From: Isoetes taiwanensis
Taxonomy: Eukaryota; Streptophyta; Lycopodiopsida; Isoetales; Isoetaceae
Assembly: GCA_021234155.1 (NCBI GenBank)
Contig: JAJEKV010000020.1
Span: 18,221,018-18,285,017 of the forward strand
Length of the DNA stretch: 64,000 nt
Direction of reading: 5' to 3'
The translations under genes and the position numbers were made by a program. The notes below the pieces were generated by a model. The model saw only the letters and a program-made list of their open reading frames with translations. It made no database searches and was not told where the DNA came from. Positions 32,855 to 45,666 of this stretch are shown here, in pieces (position 1 is the stretch's first letter; every line of letters starts with the position of its first letter).

Positions 32855-35486
32855 TGTTGATCCTCAACCTGGCTTCAAAGGTCAACCACAATAAGCCAAC
32901 TTGAGTATAAACCCAAATTGGGGTTTAGGACCTCCAGATCACTTAAGGTGATCAGTCTATGGAAGATAAATATATCAAAAGAGCCAAAAACTCAAAACTT
33001 TCATACCTTTCCCATTTCTAGAAAATGGAACCTTGACTCAAATTGGTGTAGCAGTAGATAATAAATTGAATCTTTTGGTCAGACAATTTAGACTAGCACA
33101 AAAAAGTTGTAGGAAACTAATGGTGAAATCCCTGACCAAGTCAGATCATTATCCTGAGAGATATTCGAGCTTAAAGTGGAGTCAAAAATTGGTCAATGGC
33201 AGTCAAACTGTAAAACAGTGATCAGGAAAATGGAACTAGAGTTTCTGACCACTTTTTTGGGAATTTTCAAAGTCAATATATCACATGGGTGTCCTGGAGT
33301 GTGGGCATGAGATCAGATCTTCATTTGGATGCTCATAGGTATTTTTTGCATTAGAATTTTGCAAAATACAGTCAAGAACAGTCAAAACAGAATGCAAATT
33401 TTGCTAACTCCAGTTGTAAATAGAATTTTTTGGTTTTTTCAAGGCATACGGGTCTCAGATGTCTTAGGGATTGAGTGCAACTAGACCAAAAACATTTAAG
33501 GACATAGAGGAATTTTCTGTAGGATTTTTTGAAAGACAGAATTGTCAAGAATCATATCAGAGAGTATTTCTTCAACTTGGCATCAATTTTTCATTGATGC
33601 GGAGGTAAGTCAACCATAATAATAGTGGATAATGGTACTTCAGTACTTCAAATGCAAGAAAATATCAACTTCAGGTTATCAAGTAATTTTAAAAGATAAA
33701 TTCAACCAAATCTCTTTGGATCTGATTGGGGAGTACTCAGAGTCTTCACAAATCCTTCAAGTCCTACTTAGCAATGATCACTGTAAGATTTGAGCGCTTC
33801 TGGGCCTTCGAAAAACTTCTGTCAATGATCCCCTGGTATATAAGTTTGAATTTAATGATTCCGGCATCTTAGGTCTTAGATTTAGGCTTAATATGATGCT
33901 TAAGAGCGGAGTCCAGGATTAGGTAGTTTTTGTAGCTTAGAAATTCGATTCCGGCGTGATTCGAGCTCATTTCCAGATTTAGGTTTGAAGCAGTTGTATT
34001 TTCTGAGAATTTGCACGATACGGTAACCGTATTTCTTGAAGTATAAACCAGTATGGGGTGAAAGCATGCTAGGGTGTACCATCTAAAGTACTTTTTAGGG
34101 AGTGCGAAACTACCCAGAAAAGTACCTAGCACTAGGTACTAGGAACTTACATAAATGCCAGAATAAAAAATAAGTTTGAGAGTTAATTCGTTTATTTTAG
34201 TCTCTAATAGTATTGTTATCCTTTAGTACTATAGATTGGCATGTTATTGACCTTCAATTCAAAAAATTTCAATTGATTTTAATGGAAAGAAAAAAACAGA
34301 AAGTTCTAGTTTTAAAAGTACCCAGTGTAGGTACTTTTGACGGTTCCAAAAGTGGTACACCGTAGCATGCTTTTACCCTATGCCGTATTTTATAGTTTTG
34401 AAAAGCTAGGCCATGATTTAAGGGGTTACTCATGAAAACATTGAGGAAGTGGATCATTTAAGCAATGGTAACCCTAATGTTTTGGGGATATGCCAAGTTT
34501 TGGGCATCATAATCGGGAATATTCCATAAGGTATACATGTAGCATGGCTTCTCATGGCACAATGATAGATAGGCATAAGGGTATAAGAAGTTGCAAGAGG
34601 GTTTAGGCTAAGGAAATTTGCAAAAATGTGGCATAAGAAGTAAAAGGGTAAAAGATATGGAAGCAATGGTGGGAATAACTTATGGGGGAATAAGGATGCA
34701 TTAGAAAAGAAGGAACTGGGCAAAGCATGATAGGGTATGCAAGGGTGAACAAAAGAGAATATAGGTGTAGGGAAAAATGGCTAGGAAATTTCAAAGGATA
34801 AGAATAGAATATGAATAAAAAAATGGATAAGAATGGCTAAGGGGTGGAATCAAGTACCATGGGGTCTTCCAAACTCTTAACTTCCAATCTTCAAAAGATG
34901 TCTTCCAAACTTCATAACCCAGATTCTTCTAGGGAATATTCTTGACTAAGCATTTGATCTGAAATAAAATACCTCTTGTGAACTTTTAACTTGAGTACTT
35001 GTTGACCTGAAAAATAAGCATCTCTTGGACCTCCACATCAACATTGTCTACCAAGTCTTCCAATCTTTGACCTAGTCTTCCAAAGCAATTTGACCTAGTT
35101 TAAATACATAGACCATAATTAGTATGTTGCCCTTGGGGGTAACATCTCGCCAAAACAAGAAAATGGCTGGTCCCCTCAGCCATATAGTACCAAAAGTGAA
35201 TATAGGTCTTCAACTTGTACCAAGGTGCCTAAGTGGTGGAGTGAAAGTGTGAAGTGCAAATGTTGATGAAATGAATGTGAATGTGGTGATGGAATGATGT
35301 GAGTGGAATGTGGTGAGTGAAAAAGGCAGGAGTGAATGTGAACATGACAGGGTGGTGATGGGATGGAGATGAAGTGAGTGTGCAAGTATTGAGATTTCGC
35401 CAAAACAAGAAAATGCATGTCTTCTTCTTGACCTTCAAAATTTGCAACTCTGCTATGGTGGTAAAGATGAATTGCAGAGTGCTTTT
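32855..35486 (-). repeat. Long gypsy LTR, copy 1
   Basis: About 2.6 kb starting TGTTGATCCTCAACC. Its first 800 bp are nearly identical to 48826-49630, the LTR next to the gag start of element G, with only scattered differences. Its later part also matches copy 2 (35487-37694), for example ACTTTTAACTTCCAATCTTC near 34877 and 37145. The right end is cut where copy 2 starts. Orientation is inferred from G. Confidence 0.75.
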
Positions 35487-37694
35487 TGTTGACCCCCAAC
35501 CTGGCTTAGAGAGTCAAACACAAGAAGCCAACTTGAGTTTTCACTCAAGTTGGGGTTAGAACCTCCAGATCACTTAAGGTGGTCAATCTACACAAGAACT
35601 TTCCAAAGAAAAAGCTCAGTTACAGAGTTTGCATACCTTTCCCAATTCTGGAATTTGGACCCCTTACTCAAATCGATGCAGATCTCATAAACAGATTGAT
35701 TTCTAAGGTCAGATGATTGTGACTTGTTCAGAAAAGTTGTAGGCAAGCAAGGGTAAAGATCTTGACCAAGTATGAGTTTTAATTTGTGAGATATTCGATC
35801 TCAAAGCTGGGTCAAATTTTGGTCAATATCAGTCAAAACTAAAGACAGAGCTCAGAGTTTTGTAACTTGAGTTGTAGGTTGAATTTTGAAGAAATTCCAA
35901 AATTAAGATGCAATATAGACTTCAAAGGTAAGGTGCATGCTGTCAAATCATGATTTGAATCACTAAAACTATTTTTTGGCACTGTTTTGTGGATATCAGT
36001 CTAAATTTGTATCAGACAGAATGCAAAAAATGGTAACTTGAGTTTGGAATGGGATTTTTTCGAAATTTTTGTGCACACATGTGCAAATAAGATGGGAGAT
36101 GAAGTGCAGATGGTCATATGCAGGAAAAAATAAAGGAATTCTTTACTGTAAAAATATTTGTGATGCAAAAATACTAAAGGATCATGACAGTCGAAATTTT
36201 TGAATACTTGGCAATCAATTTTCATTGATAGGAAGGTAATACAAGGTGAATAAGAATCTTGGGAACATAGATCAATCATCAAAATAGCTTAGAAAGTCAA
36301 TAAATAGTGTCAAGTCAATAATATCAGTCCAATCTTCTCAGATTAGACTGTGGAACACTCAGAGACTTCAAGAACGTCTTCAGATCATGCTCAACATGTA
36401 TCAATGTCGAGGTTTGATGCGTCTGGGCCTTCAAGAAAATTCTTTTGTCGAATCCCATGTATATATCTTAGTTTTCAAATGTTTGCTAAATCTTAGCCTT
36501 GATTGATGGGTTTATTCGGTTCTTAAAGAGCGGGAAGGTGAAAATAGGTAGGTTCCGAGGGCTGGGGTGCCAAATCCGGCGAGATTCGAGGTGGAAGCAA
36601 AAATTTAGGGTTCTTGGCTGTATTTTTTCAAAAATAGCGCGATACGATTCCGTATTTTTTCCAGTATATCCATGGAATATGCTGTATTCTTTAATTTTGC
36701 AAAGCTAAGCCATGGTTTTAAAAGGCCACTTTTAGAAAATTGAAGAGATGGATCATTTTAGCAATGGCAACCCTAATTTTTCTTGGGAATATGCCAAGTC
36801 CTTGGGCATAATGATCAGGAATATTCCATAAGGTATACAAGTGGCATGGCATAATGGTAAGGAATTACAAAAGGATTTTGGCTAGGAAAATTGCAAAAAA
36901 AAATGTGACATAAGAAGTGAAAAGATATGGAGGCAATGGTGGGGGATAACTCATGGGGGAAATATAGGTGTATTAGAAAAAGGGAGAATGGGGCAAAACA
37001 TAATGAGGTATGCAAGGGTAAACAAAAGAGAATATGGATGTAGGAAAAATGGCTAGGAAATTCCAAAAGATAGAAGTAGAATATGAGTAGAAATTGGATA
37101 GGAATGGCTAAGGGATGAAATCAAGCATCATGGGGTCTTCCAAACTTTTAACTTCCAATCTTCAAAAATTGTCTTCCAAACTTCATAACCCAGAATCTTC
37201 TAGAGCATATTCTTGACTAAGCATTTTGACCTTAAATAAAGTACCTCATGTGAGTTTTGAACCTTGAGCACTTGTTGACTTGAAGAATGAACACCTTTTG
37301 ACCTTCATACCAATGTTGACTACCAAGTCTTCCTTTGACTTAGCCTTCCTAACTTTAACAAATAAACCAATCAATTAGTATGTTGCCCTTTGGGGGCAAC
37401 ACTTTTCTTATCTTGGGAATGAAAACAAGAATAAGAAGTCTAAATGGTAGGTAGGGCTACTTATGACAGATGGAAAAATGGAGGAAGAGTGCACCTGTCA
37501 TGGAAACACACAAACTAATTAGTTTCAAAACCTTGCAACTCTGCTATGATGGTGAAGGTGATTTTGCAGAGTGTTGTTAAGGTATGGAAGAAAAGAATAG
37601 AAGGCTGAATGGATGGTAGGAATGCTGTGAGGCAGATGAATAAAAATGGAAGAAGGATGCTCCTGCATATGACACTTGGTAATCATTAGTAACA
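35487..37694 (-). repeat. Long gypsy LTR, copy 2, adjacent to G pol
   Basis: Starts TGTTGACC and can be closed at TAGTAACA before a pyrimidine run (ACCCTTTTTCT), which on the minus strand is a polypurine tract between the pol stop and the 3' LTR. Length is about 2.2 kb. It is clearly diverged from copy 1 and from the LTR at 48826. Confidence 0.65.
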
Positions 37695-37829
37695 ACCCTT
37701 TTTCTGAGATCATTTGTACTGTTGTCTGGTCAGACCATCCTATAAACATAAAACCAACTTATTAGAGTAATGTGCTCAAAAGTCAAATTAATCTAACTAC
37801 TCTAAACCTACTGTAGATCTTTAAGCTTT

Positions 37830-40028
37830 TTAATGCAGAAAGAGGGACAAGCAAGCATGCTGGTCCCAATACCTTTTCAAATGCAGGATATTGATAGGGT
37901 TTGGCAATGGCATTCCTGAAGCAACCTCTTGTAACCAATAAGAGTTGGTACCTGCAGATTCTAGCACTACAAAGGGTCCTTCCCAAATATTATCAAATTT
38001 GCCAGCTGAATCTTCCTTTGACTTGTTCCATTTGAGGACAAGCTCTCTCTTCCTAAAAGTACCTTGTATTTTGTGTGCAGCCTTGAATGCAGCCAGATCT
38101 TTAGCCTTTTTTAGCAAATTAGTGTTCTCAGCCTCCATTCTATACTCATCTAGATGTAACAGGGCATCCAATCTTTCCTGTAAGGCATGTTCAAAAGGTA
38201 AGCACAATTTATGAGATAATCTCAAGGAAGGTAACTCAAATTCTACTGGTAAAACTGGCTCTATGCCATAAACCAAATTGAAAGGTGTGTGATTTGTAGC
38301 TGTTTTGATAGTGACTCTATAAGCCCAAAGTGCATCCACTATTTTGATATGCCAATCCCTTTTGTTAACCTCAACTGTTTTCTGCAAAATATTTTTCAAC
38401 ACTTTGTTAGTAGCTTCAGCTTGTCCATTACCCTGAGGATAATATGAAGAGCTTTTGGTATGCTTGACCTTCAAAATGCTCAACAAGTTAGCAATGACTT
38501 CATTAACAAAAGGGGTACCTCTATCAGAATGTAACTGGAAAGGAATACCAAATCTAGAGCAAACATATTCATGTAAAAACCTTGCAGTCGTGAAGGCATT
38601 GGCCTGCCTCAAAGGTATGGCTTCTGCCCATTTAGTAAAATAATCTGTAGCCACAATAATATGTTGATGTTGACCTGTAGAAGAAGGATTAATGGGGCCA
38701 ATATAATCTAGGCCCCAAATTTGAAAAGGTCCTGGACATATGATAGGATTCAAGGCAGCTGGCAATAAAATCCTTTTGCTAAAAATCTGACATTGATGGC
38801 AAGTTTTTATGATCTCATAGTAATCTCTAAAAACAGTAAGCCAATAATATCCAGACCTGAGAATCTTTTTTGCAGTGGTATCCCCAGCAAAATGTCCTCC
38901 ACAGATACCTTTATGCATCTCCTTAATAATCAAGGCAGACTCATCTTCATTTACACATCTTAACAAGATTCCATCTCGGTTAACTTTGCACAAGACATTG
39001 TCTATCAGCTTGAATTGTCTGCACTTGTCCTTGAATCTCCTTTTCTGACTTGGAGTGAGACTTGGAGAGATGATCCCATATTGTAGAAAACCTCTAATAG
39101 GTTGCTGCCATCCTCCCTTGGTTTGATCTCCTTGAGTTACCTCTAAATGTGCCACTGCAAGTGAAGCGTCAGTAGTATCCAATTCATCTTCATGGTCAAA
39201 AAATATGTAAGGCAAGTAGAGGCTAGGATTTCGTGCCAAATGCAACTCCTTTACAGAAATATCATAACTTTGCAACTTACAAGCCCATCTCTGGATCTTT
39301 GGTTTATTAGTTGCCTTGCCAAATAGCAAACCTATTGGATTTTGCTTCATGTAGACTTGGACTTGGCTTTTCAGAAGCAAATGTCCTTGTCTATTAATAA
39401 GAAACATGAGAGCAGGAACACTTTTTTCTATTCTGGTGTATCTTTCTTCAAGAGCAGACCATTGTTTGCTTGCAAAAACTATGGTATGCTTATCCTGCAA
39501 AATGGCTAAACCTATGGCCTTTTTAGTAACAGTGATATAAACTTCAAATGGCATGCTCAGATCTGGTTTTTTCAAAAGAGTAGCTTCACATATGGATGAA
39601 ATGAGGAAGTCAAAAGCCTCTTGGCATTCTGAAGTCCATGTGATAGGTATGTGCTTGCTTTCAGACTTAGAAAATTTACCTACCCTGGTCAACTTAGAAA
39701 TGGGACTCAAGATATGAGCAAAATTTGGAATATACATTCTAAGGAAACTCGTCATACCAATAAAGCTCTTAACCTGCTTTAAATTCTTGGGAGGTGCTAG
39801 CTTTTTGAGGGCTTCAATCTTATCTTGAGCAACTTGAATACCTTGATTGGATACTTCATGTCCTAAAAGCTGTCCTTTTGATGCAAAAAAGATGCGTTTT
39901 TTTGGATTTAGATTAACTCCTGAAGTCCTGCACAAGGAGCAAATTTTTGCAAGTAATTCCACATGGTTAGTAGAGTGAGAACCCAGACAAAGGTCATCTA
40001 GATACACTCTAAACTCTTCAGCAGACAT
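37830..40028 (-). pseudogene. G pol, second half: RT catalytic region, RNase H, integrase
   Basis: A 730-residue open stretch on the minus strand. It starts inside RT at MSAEEFRVYLDDLCLGSHS (catalytic YLDD), continues through the RT thumb (FIGMTSFLRMYIPNFA), RNase H (AIGLAILQDKHTIVFASKQW, EERYTRIEKSVPALMFL), the integrase zinc finger (H-H-C-C; HFAGDTTAKKILRSGYYW, CHQCQIFSK) and the DDE core (GLDYIGPI, TDYFTKWAEAIPL, HSDRGTPFVN, PQGNGQAEATNKVLK). It ends with a C-terminal segment that includes LVLKWNKSKED. No internal stop is present. Only the hAT insertion separates it from the first half. Confidence 0.9.
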
Positions 40029-43000
40029 CAGGGTTGCCCTTAAGCCCAAATTTTGATAGGTGTAATTTAGAATATAAGGCGAATCTTAGCTTTTTTTGGT
40101 TAGTTATGTTGGCGAATTTTTTCCGAGCTTCGATAAAAGTTATAGCAACCTTGGCGAATCTTTCATTCGTCGAGCGATGGAATATATGCTTTTTGCCCAA
40201 GTAAAATTTGGGTTTGCAATTTATATCTCTTAAGTCCCTACACACAATTGTAAGACATAATGAATACACATGCATGTTACTCCACATTGGTGTATATATC
40301 TTCACAAGAGAAAGGTCAAGCTATTTATCGTCAACAACAAAAACGTAAATCACAGCTATCTACTGGTACCCCAAGGCATTAATTTTTATATCAATTGCCT
40401 TCAACATCCATAATGCAATTGAGCAATAAAATGCTTAGATCATGCAGTTTCTACATCGAGATAATTAGTCATTAGAAAAACAAATAATACCAAATCCAAC
40501 AATTGGTGCTTATGCGAGATCTTAAGTTTTCGAATAGATGCCTGAACCCTAGATTTGTACCACAAAATCTAACCTCAGTCGTCGTCACCAATCTAAAAAG
40601 TTTGATGTAAGGATATTTGTGGAAACAATTGAATTGAATTGTGGAAACAATTGTTATATATTGAATTGAATATGTTTGTGGCAGACGTAAGGGCCAGGAT
40701 ACTGCAAAATACAAAAAATCGAAACATGTTATTTGGGATCATGGAAATTTCCTATTTGCTATTCTTATATAGCAAAAAATCAATCGAATAGTTAAAGCAT
40801 TTGGGTTCGACGACCTTAACTTCGCATTCAAAGTGCCGTCTCAACGTTTCCCAAAGCCGGATTGCTTAAATAACATACAGAAACAACTAGTCGGATGAGT
40901 CAGATCTATTAAATCGATCTGTATTTGGCTTTTGCAGATGTTTAACATTGCAGAATAGCTCTTTCTCCTATCAGATCTACAGTCAAAGGAGCTTCGAAAA
41001 CGAATCAATGCCAAAGCTACACGGTGTTTTCTTTGAGCAGCAAAATATTTTAATGGTGTTTGATTTTGTCAGGAACATAACAACATGGAAAACATTATAG
41101 ATACTATCCACGAACTCTTGCACTCTCCTATTTCTGATTATAATTTAACTTCTACATGCACTAACAATCATTATCAATCAAGTTCAAGGCTACTGTGGCA
41201 CTGCATTTGGGCAAAAATAATAGCAACATAACAATAGTCACCACAGAATATGATCAAATAAGAACATTTTCCTGCAATAATTAGAACCTTCAACCTGTTT
41301 TAACTTCAAAATGCCAGTTGCTTTGGGAAAGCCAGTTGCTTATGCACATGCACCTGGAGAATTATCTCAGACATCAAATATAACGTGTTTTCAACACGGA
41401 GAAATCTATGCCATGATTAATTTATAGACCAGTTAGATAACAGGGAAATTACTGTACAACAACATTGCATGCTTGTCAAAACACTTCCAAATTTTAAAAA
41501 TCAGTCTGGTTCACAACATGTTGCTGCTGCATGTCCTATCAGAATCTATCTGAAATATGTTGAACTCTTATTATGCTCTTATCATTTCTGAAATATCATT
41601 GTCAATAAACTACCAGCTCAGATAATGATAACTACTAGATGTCAATGAACTATCATTGTTCTTATCATGCTGAACTACCAGCTTCTAAAACCTATACTGC
41701 AGGAGATGGTTCTCTTGTTTCATTTTGCGCTCCATCCATCTGAAACTTGAGGCACTACAGCAGCAAGACTACTAGAGCATCCTTGAGTTTTAACACATGA
41801 TTGATTTTCTCTTCTATCTTTTGAATCCCATAATGCTAATGCCCGCTCATATGGAAAGTCATTCACTGAATAGGTGCAAGTATATGCACGTAGACAGATG
41901 TCTAAACTTTTGTTCAACCTATTGCGTACTTTATTCTTGAGGTAGCCCATGATGCTAAAAGTTCTCTCGTCTTCCACCGAACCTAAAATCATTGTCTGGC
42001 AAAGAATAACAAGCCTAAAATATTCTGGCATACGATCTTGAAGCACTTGGCTGCTACTAAGCCATACCCATAATCTTGTAATAGCACCAAATTCTTTGGG
42101 ATCTTTGAGCTCACTGCATTGAGACCACATGGTTTCTCCGAAGCATTGCGATTGTTCCAGCAAAGCGTCACCATCTATTGCACCATTCAAGCTACTCTTG
42201 CCTACACCTAGAGAAACAGTTTTAGAAAAATGGTCTTTCAAAGTGTGTACCTTATTTCTGAAATCCTTTTGTACCACTTCAAGCGGCTTTGCGCTGATCC
42301 AATACTGTGGATACACAATGGACATTGCATCCAATAATTCATCTCTTGGAAAACGTTCTGCTATTTCTGCTTTCAAAGTAGTAGCTACCTTTTTGAGATT
42401 TTGCCTCACGGTTAAAATGATCTCTGGAAATGCATCTTTAGTGACAGGCAGTCGGCGCACAAGACGCCCTTGAATTCTTCGTTTCTTCGTATACATCTAC
42501 ATACACATAGTGAAACTTTAGTAAACAAATGAACAACAAAATGAATGATAAATAAATGCATACACCGCCTTCGTGAGGATGTGGAATAGACAACTGCACT
42601 AACGGAATGCACTTTCATGCATATTTTATCCATGGCATCAACTTCCAAAATGCTTTTGTTGCTACCAATGTCAATTAAATTGTTCCATATCACAAACTTC
42701 TCCTTATCATAAGGCACATCGGGAGAAGTAGGATACATAAATTCCAAAGCAATGCATGCCATCTTTCGGGCTGTTACATACTCAGCAATATACATCGTGG
42801 CGCTTTTGAGCAAGTTTTGTCAAAAATTCATCTCCTTCAACATCGGCAACATGCCTTAACAATAAGCAAACAACCAAATTTTCAGAAAGCTTGAAATATG
42901 TCCTATTAAACAAATGAAGTACCCGCTAAGGTCAACAAGGTCTCTAGATCCACGAAGTGGGTGCTAGTAAATCTCTGCTGGTTTTTCAGCCTCTTTCCCT

Positions 43001-45658
43001 TGTTTGGGACTTAAGTTTATCCATCAACCCAAACCAGGAAGGATATTCTTGAAATAAAGCGTTGTGCAGGCTTATACAACAACGAGATCCATCTTGTACT
43101 CCACAAGTATTTAGAAGCTTATTGCCTTTAGTTAGACCTCCTTTGCCATCTTCTTGAACTTCGAAATCGCACTACACTACTGAGAAATCTTAGTATCATG
43201 AAAATGAAACAGGAAATCATGAAACAGGAAATCATGAAACATCCAACTGCTTACCTTTTCGAGCTACACGACAAAAAAAGGTATAAGTCTCCTTTATTAA
43301 ATTCTCAAACTTGTTGACACACTCAAAGGTGTCAACAATCTTATATGCCAAGTTCATTCTATGTGCCATGCAATGGATGCCAAGTGCATAAGGTGCCAAG
43401 CTTGTTTGGATTTTCACACTGAGGCCATTTCGGCATCCTTGCATAACAGAGCAACCATCTAGGCCGATGCAAACAAGTTTCTTTGCAATGTCAACGCGCA
43501 GACGACCCCAAGATTCTATCAAAGCTATCTTGAACTATCACATAAATATTCTCGCATTTGCATTTGATTGTAGGCGTGTGATTCCAACATAGCGGGCACA
43601 CCTAACAAAGTTTTTCACATAATATCACGGTCATACACAACCATGAAGAGTTGTCTTTTTGCAAGAGTAGCCGTCTAGAGAGAAGGCAAAGTAATCACAC
43701 CTACGTAGCTCCTCACGCAAATCTTCCTTTAGCACTTCATCAATACAATCCGCAAACATCCATCCACTTTGTTTCGACCAATGCGATTTGGGAAAGTTAG
43801 GAATGGGCTGCAATTCCAAGATGTCTTTTTCTTTGAGGATAATCTGTCATAGGTCTACCTCGCTTCAAGACATGGAAAAAGCGCTTGTAGCTGCACTATC
43901 TTTCCTTGCAAACTCTTATCGCAAGCTTTTGTAAAAACTTCTAATGGGAGATACTTTTATGATTTTGATCCTTTCCAACTCTTTTTATATGCTTCCACAT
44001 TTTGCAAATGCCTACACTCTTCCTTCGTTTTCCATCTTTGCACATTTGTTTCCTTCCCATCGACCATCTTCTTCTCATATATTTTACCCCGCATGCTTCT
44101 CTATAGTATCCAACTTCAATTGCAAATCAACGTGGTGGCCTAACTTCCATGAGCATCTTTGTACACCTTGCTCTAGTTTTTTTTTTACGTGGAAATCCAT
44201 GCTCGTCTTTTCGGTCCGGTGGCTCTATGAATGGAAAGTCTCTAACCCAATGATCTTTGAACTCTCTTCCACTAACCCATTGATCTGATTTTCTTTTTTT
44301 TTTTTCTTTTGCCTTTGCTAATTTTGTGCGGGTTTATCGGGATGGGAAAGGTTTTCTTGGTCATCTTCAACCCGATTGTTATCGCATCAAATGTGGAATG
44401 GGCAAGGTTTTCTTGGTCATCCTCGGCCCGGTTGCCATTTGCATCAAGTGTGACTTGTTGTGCATCACAATCCACATTTACAATGATAATATCCTCATTT
44501 GTATTTGGCTCTTTTGCATCATAGAACTTATCAACCCCGTTCAAAGAACCATTTTCACATTGTTGCGCACTACTACTAGAACTGGCCACACCTTTGTTGC
44601 ATGGTGAAGAAGAATGAGAATTCCCTTTGTCATATTGGAATGAAGCTTGATAAGAATTGGTCCCTGAAATACAAATGCACACAAAGGCATGGTTAGAATT
44701 ATGATTTTTAGTTGATAGAAGAAGTGCTTTGGTTGGCAATTGCAAAAAGAAGAGAGCGGGATCCTAGTTTTTAAGACCAAGCCTACTCCTTGGGACTTCC
44801 TTTACTATGAGAATGCCTTATTAGGTAGGTGCCACAAAACGGAGAAAGGCATTCAACCAAATATTATGATAATCTGGATAATAATCCGACTTTATATTTT
44901 CAAATGGCATAAGCATTGGTGATTCTTTGCAAAGAAAACGTCACACTTTGGAGCTTTTATGTAAACTAATATTGCACCAACAATGGGTGAGACAAAACCT
45001 CCAAATAACTTTTGTACAACCCGGTTGTTTCATATGATTCTTGCAAGATTTATTGCTTTGAAGTATAATGCAGTTGCAGCAGGCAAACGTTTGCTAGATG
45101 TAAGCCCATTCTGCATTTTAGGAACCACATGGAAAAGCCGTGGTGCCATTTGGAAGATAATATTTTCATATCTAAATCATGTATGCGTTAGGATTGTTAA
45201 ATTCTAAAATAAATTCTTGCAAAATAAATACGAAATAAGATAACACAGGCGATTCATCTTTAAAAGATTCTAGCCTGTAGATTAAGAAGCTCAAATCCTC
45301 TTTAATGCATCTGATTCTAGCAAATGAAATGCAGTTAGGCCATTCAAGAAAACTAGAAAAACTAGAAACATACCTAGTGTTAAGAGGCGATTCTTGAAAT
45401 TGGATCTGTAAGAAAGATCGAAAGTGAGGCGAATCTATTTTTGAATCAATAACCAGGATCGTAAGTGAGGCGAAATATCAGATTTGCCGTTTAGCAAGAA
45501 GGGCGAACAACTTAGTGGCGGGATTTTTTTTCGTATAGGTGGTGGCTAATTTCCATTTTTTTATTTCAAACTGACCCTACTCAACATTCGTGTGCCAAAA
45601 TCATAAGACCATTGAAATATAGCATTTTTGCGAAATTTCGCCCTTAAGGGCAACCCTG
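40029..45658 (-). mobile_element. hAT DNA transposon, 5.63 kb, within RT of gypsy G
   Basis: Left end CAGGGTTGCCCTTAAG at 40029; right end is its reverse complement CTTAAGGGCAACCCTG ending at 45658, giving a 16-bp inverted repeat. The 8-bp target duplication GCAGACAT is perfect (40021-40028 and 45659-45666), the hAT hallmark. Excision of one copy restores the RT reading frame around MSA. The transposase lies on the minus strand. The perfect duplication and ends suggest a recent insertion. Confidence 0.95.
41720..44745 (-). CDS. hAT transposase, several exons or segments
   Basis: On the minus strand, 44745-44272 is a Ser/Asn/Asp-rich segment ending in a basic run (KGKRKKKKK). Next, around 44270-43940, is a possible BED/TTF-like zinc segment. 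43819-43631 holds CDYFAFSLDGYSCKKTTLHG and 43522-43232 KLVCIGLDGCSVMQGCRNGL and GIHCMAHRMNLAYKI, the catalytic-core region of DUF4371/ZMYM-type hAT enzymes. 42496-41720 carries the C-terminal dimerisation domain (LVILCQTMILGSVEDERTFS, IMGYLKNKVRNRL). Segments are in different frames, which fits introns, but I could not fix the splice sites, and decay of some parts cannot be excluded. It is the obvious source of transposase for the element. Confidence 0.65.
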
Positions 45659-45666
45659 GCAGACAT

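Noticed and set aside
37945-38214. 89-residue plus-strand ORF
   Set aside because: It is antisense to the intact integrase C-terminal region of gypsy G and has no family features.
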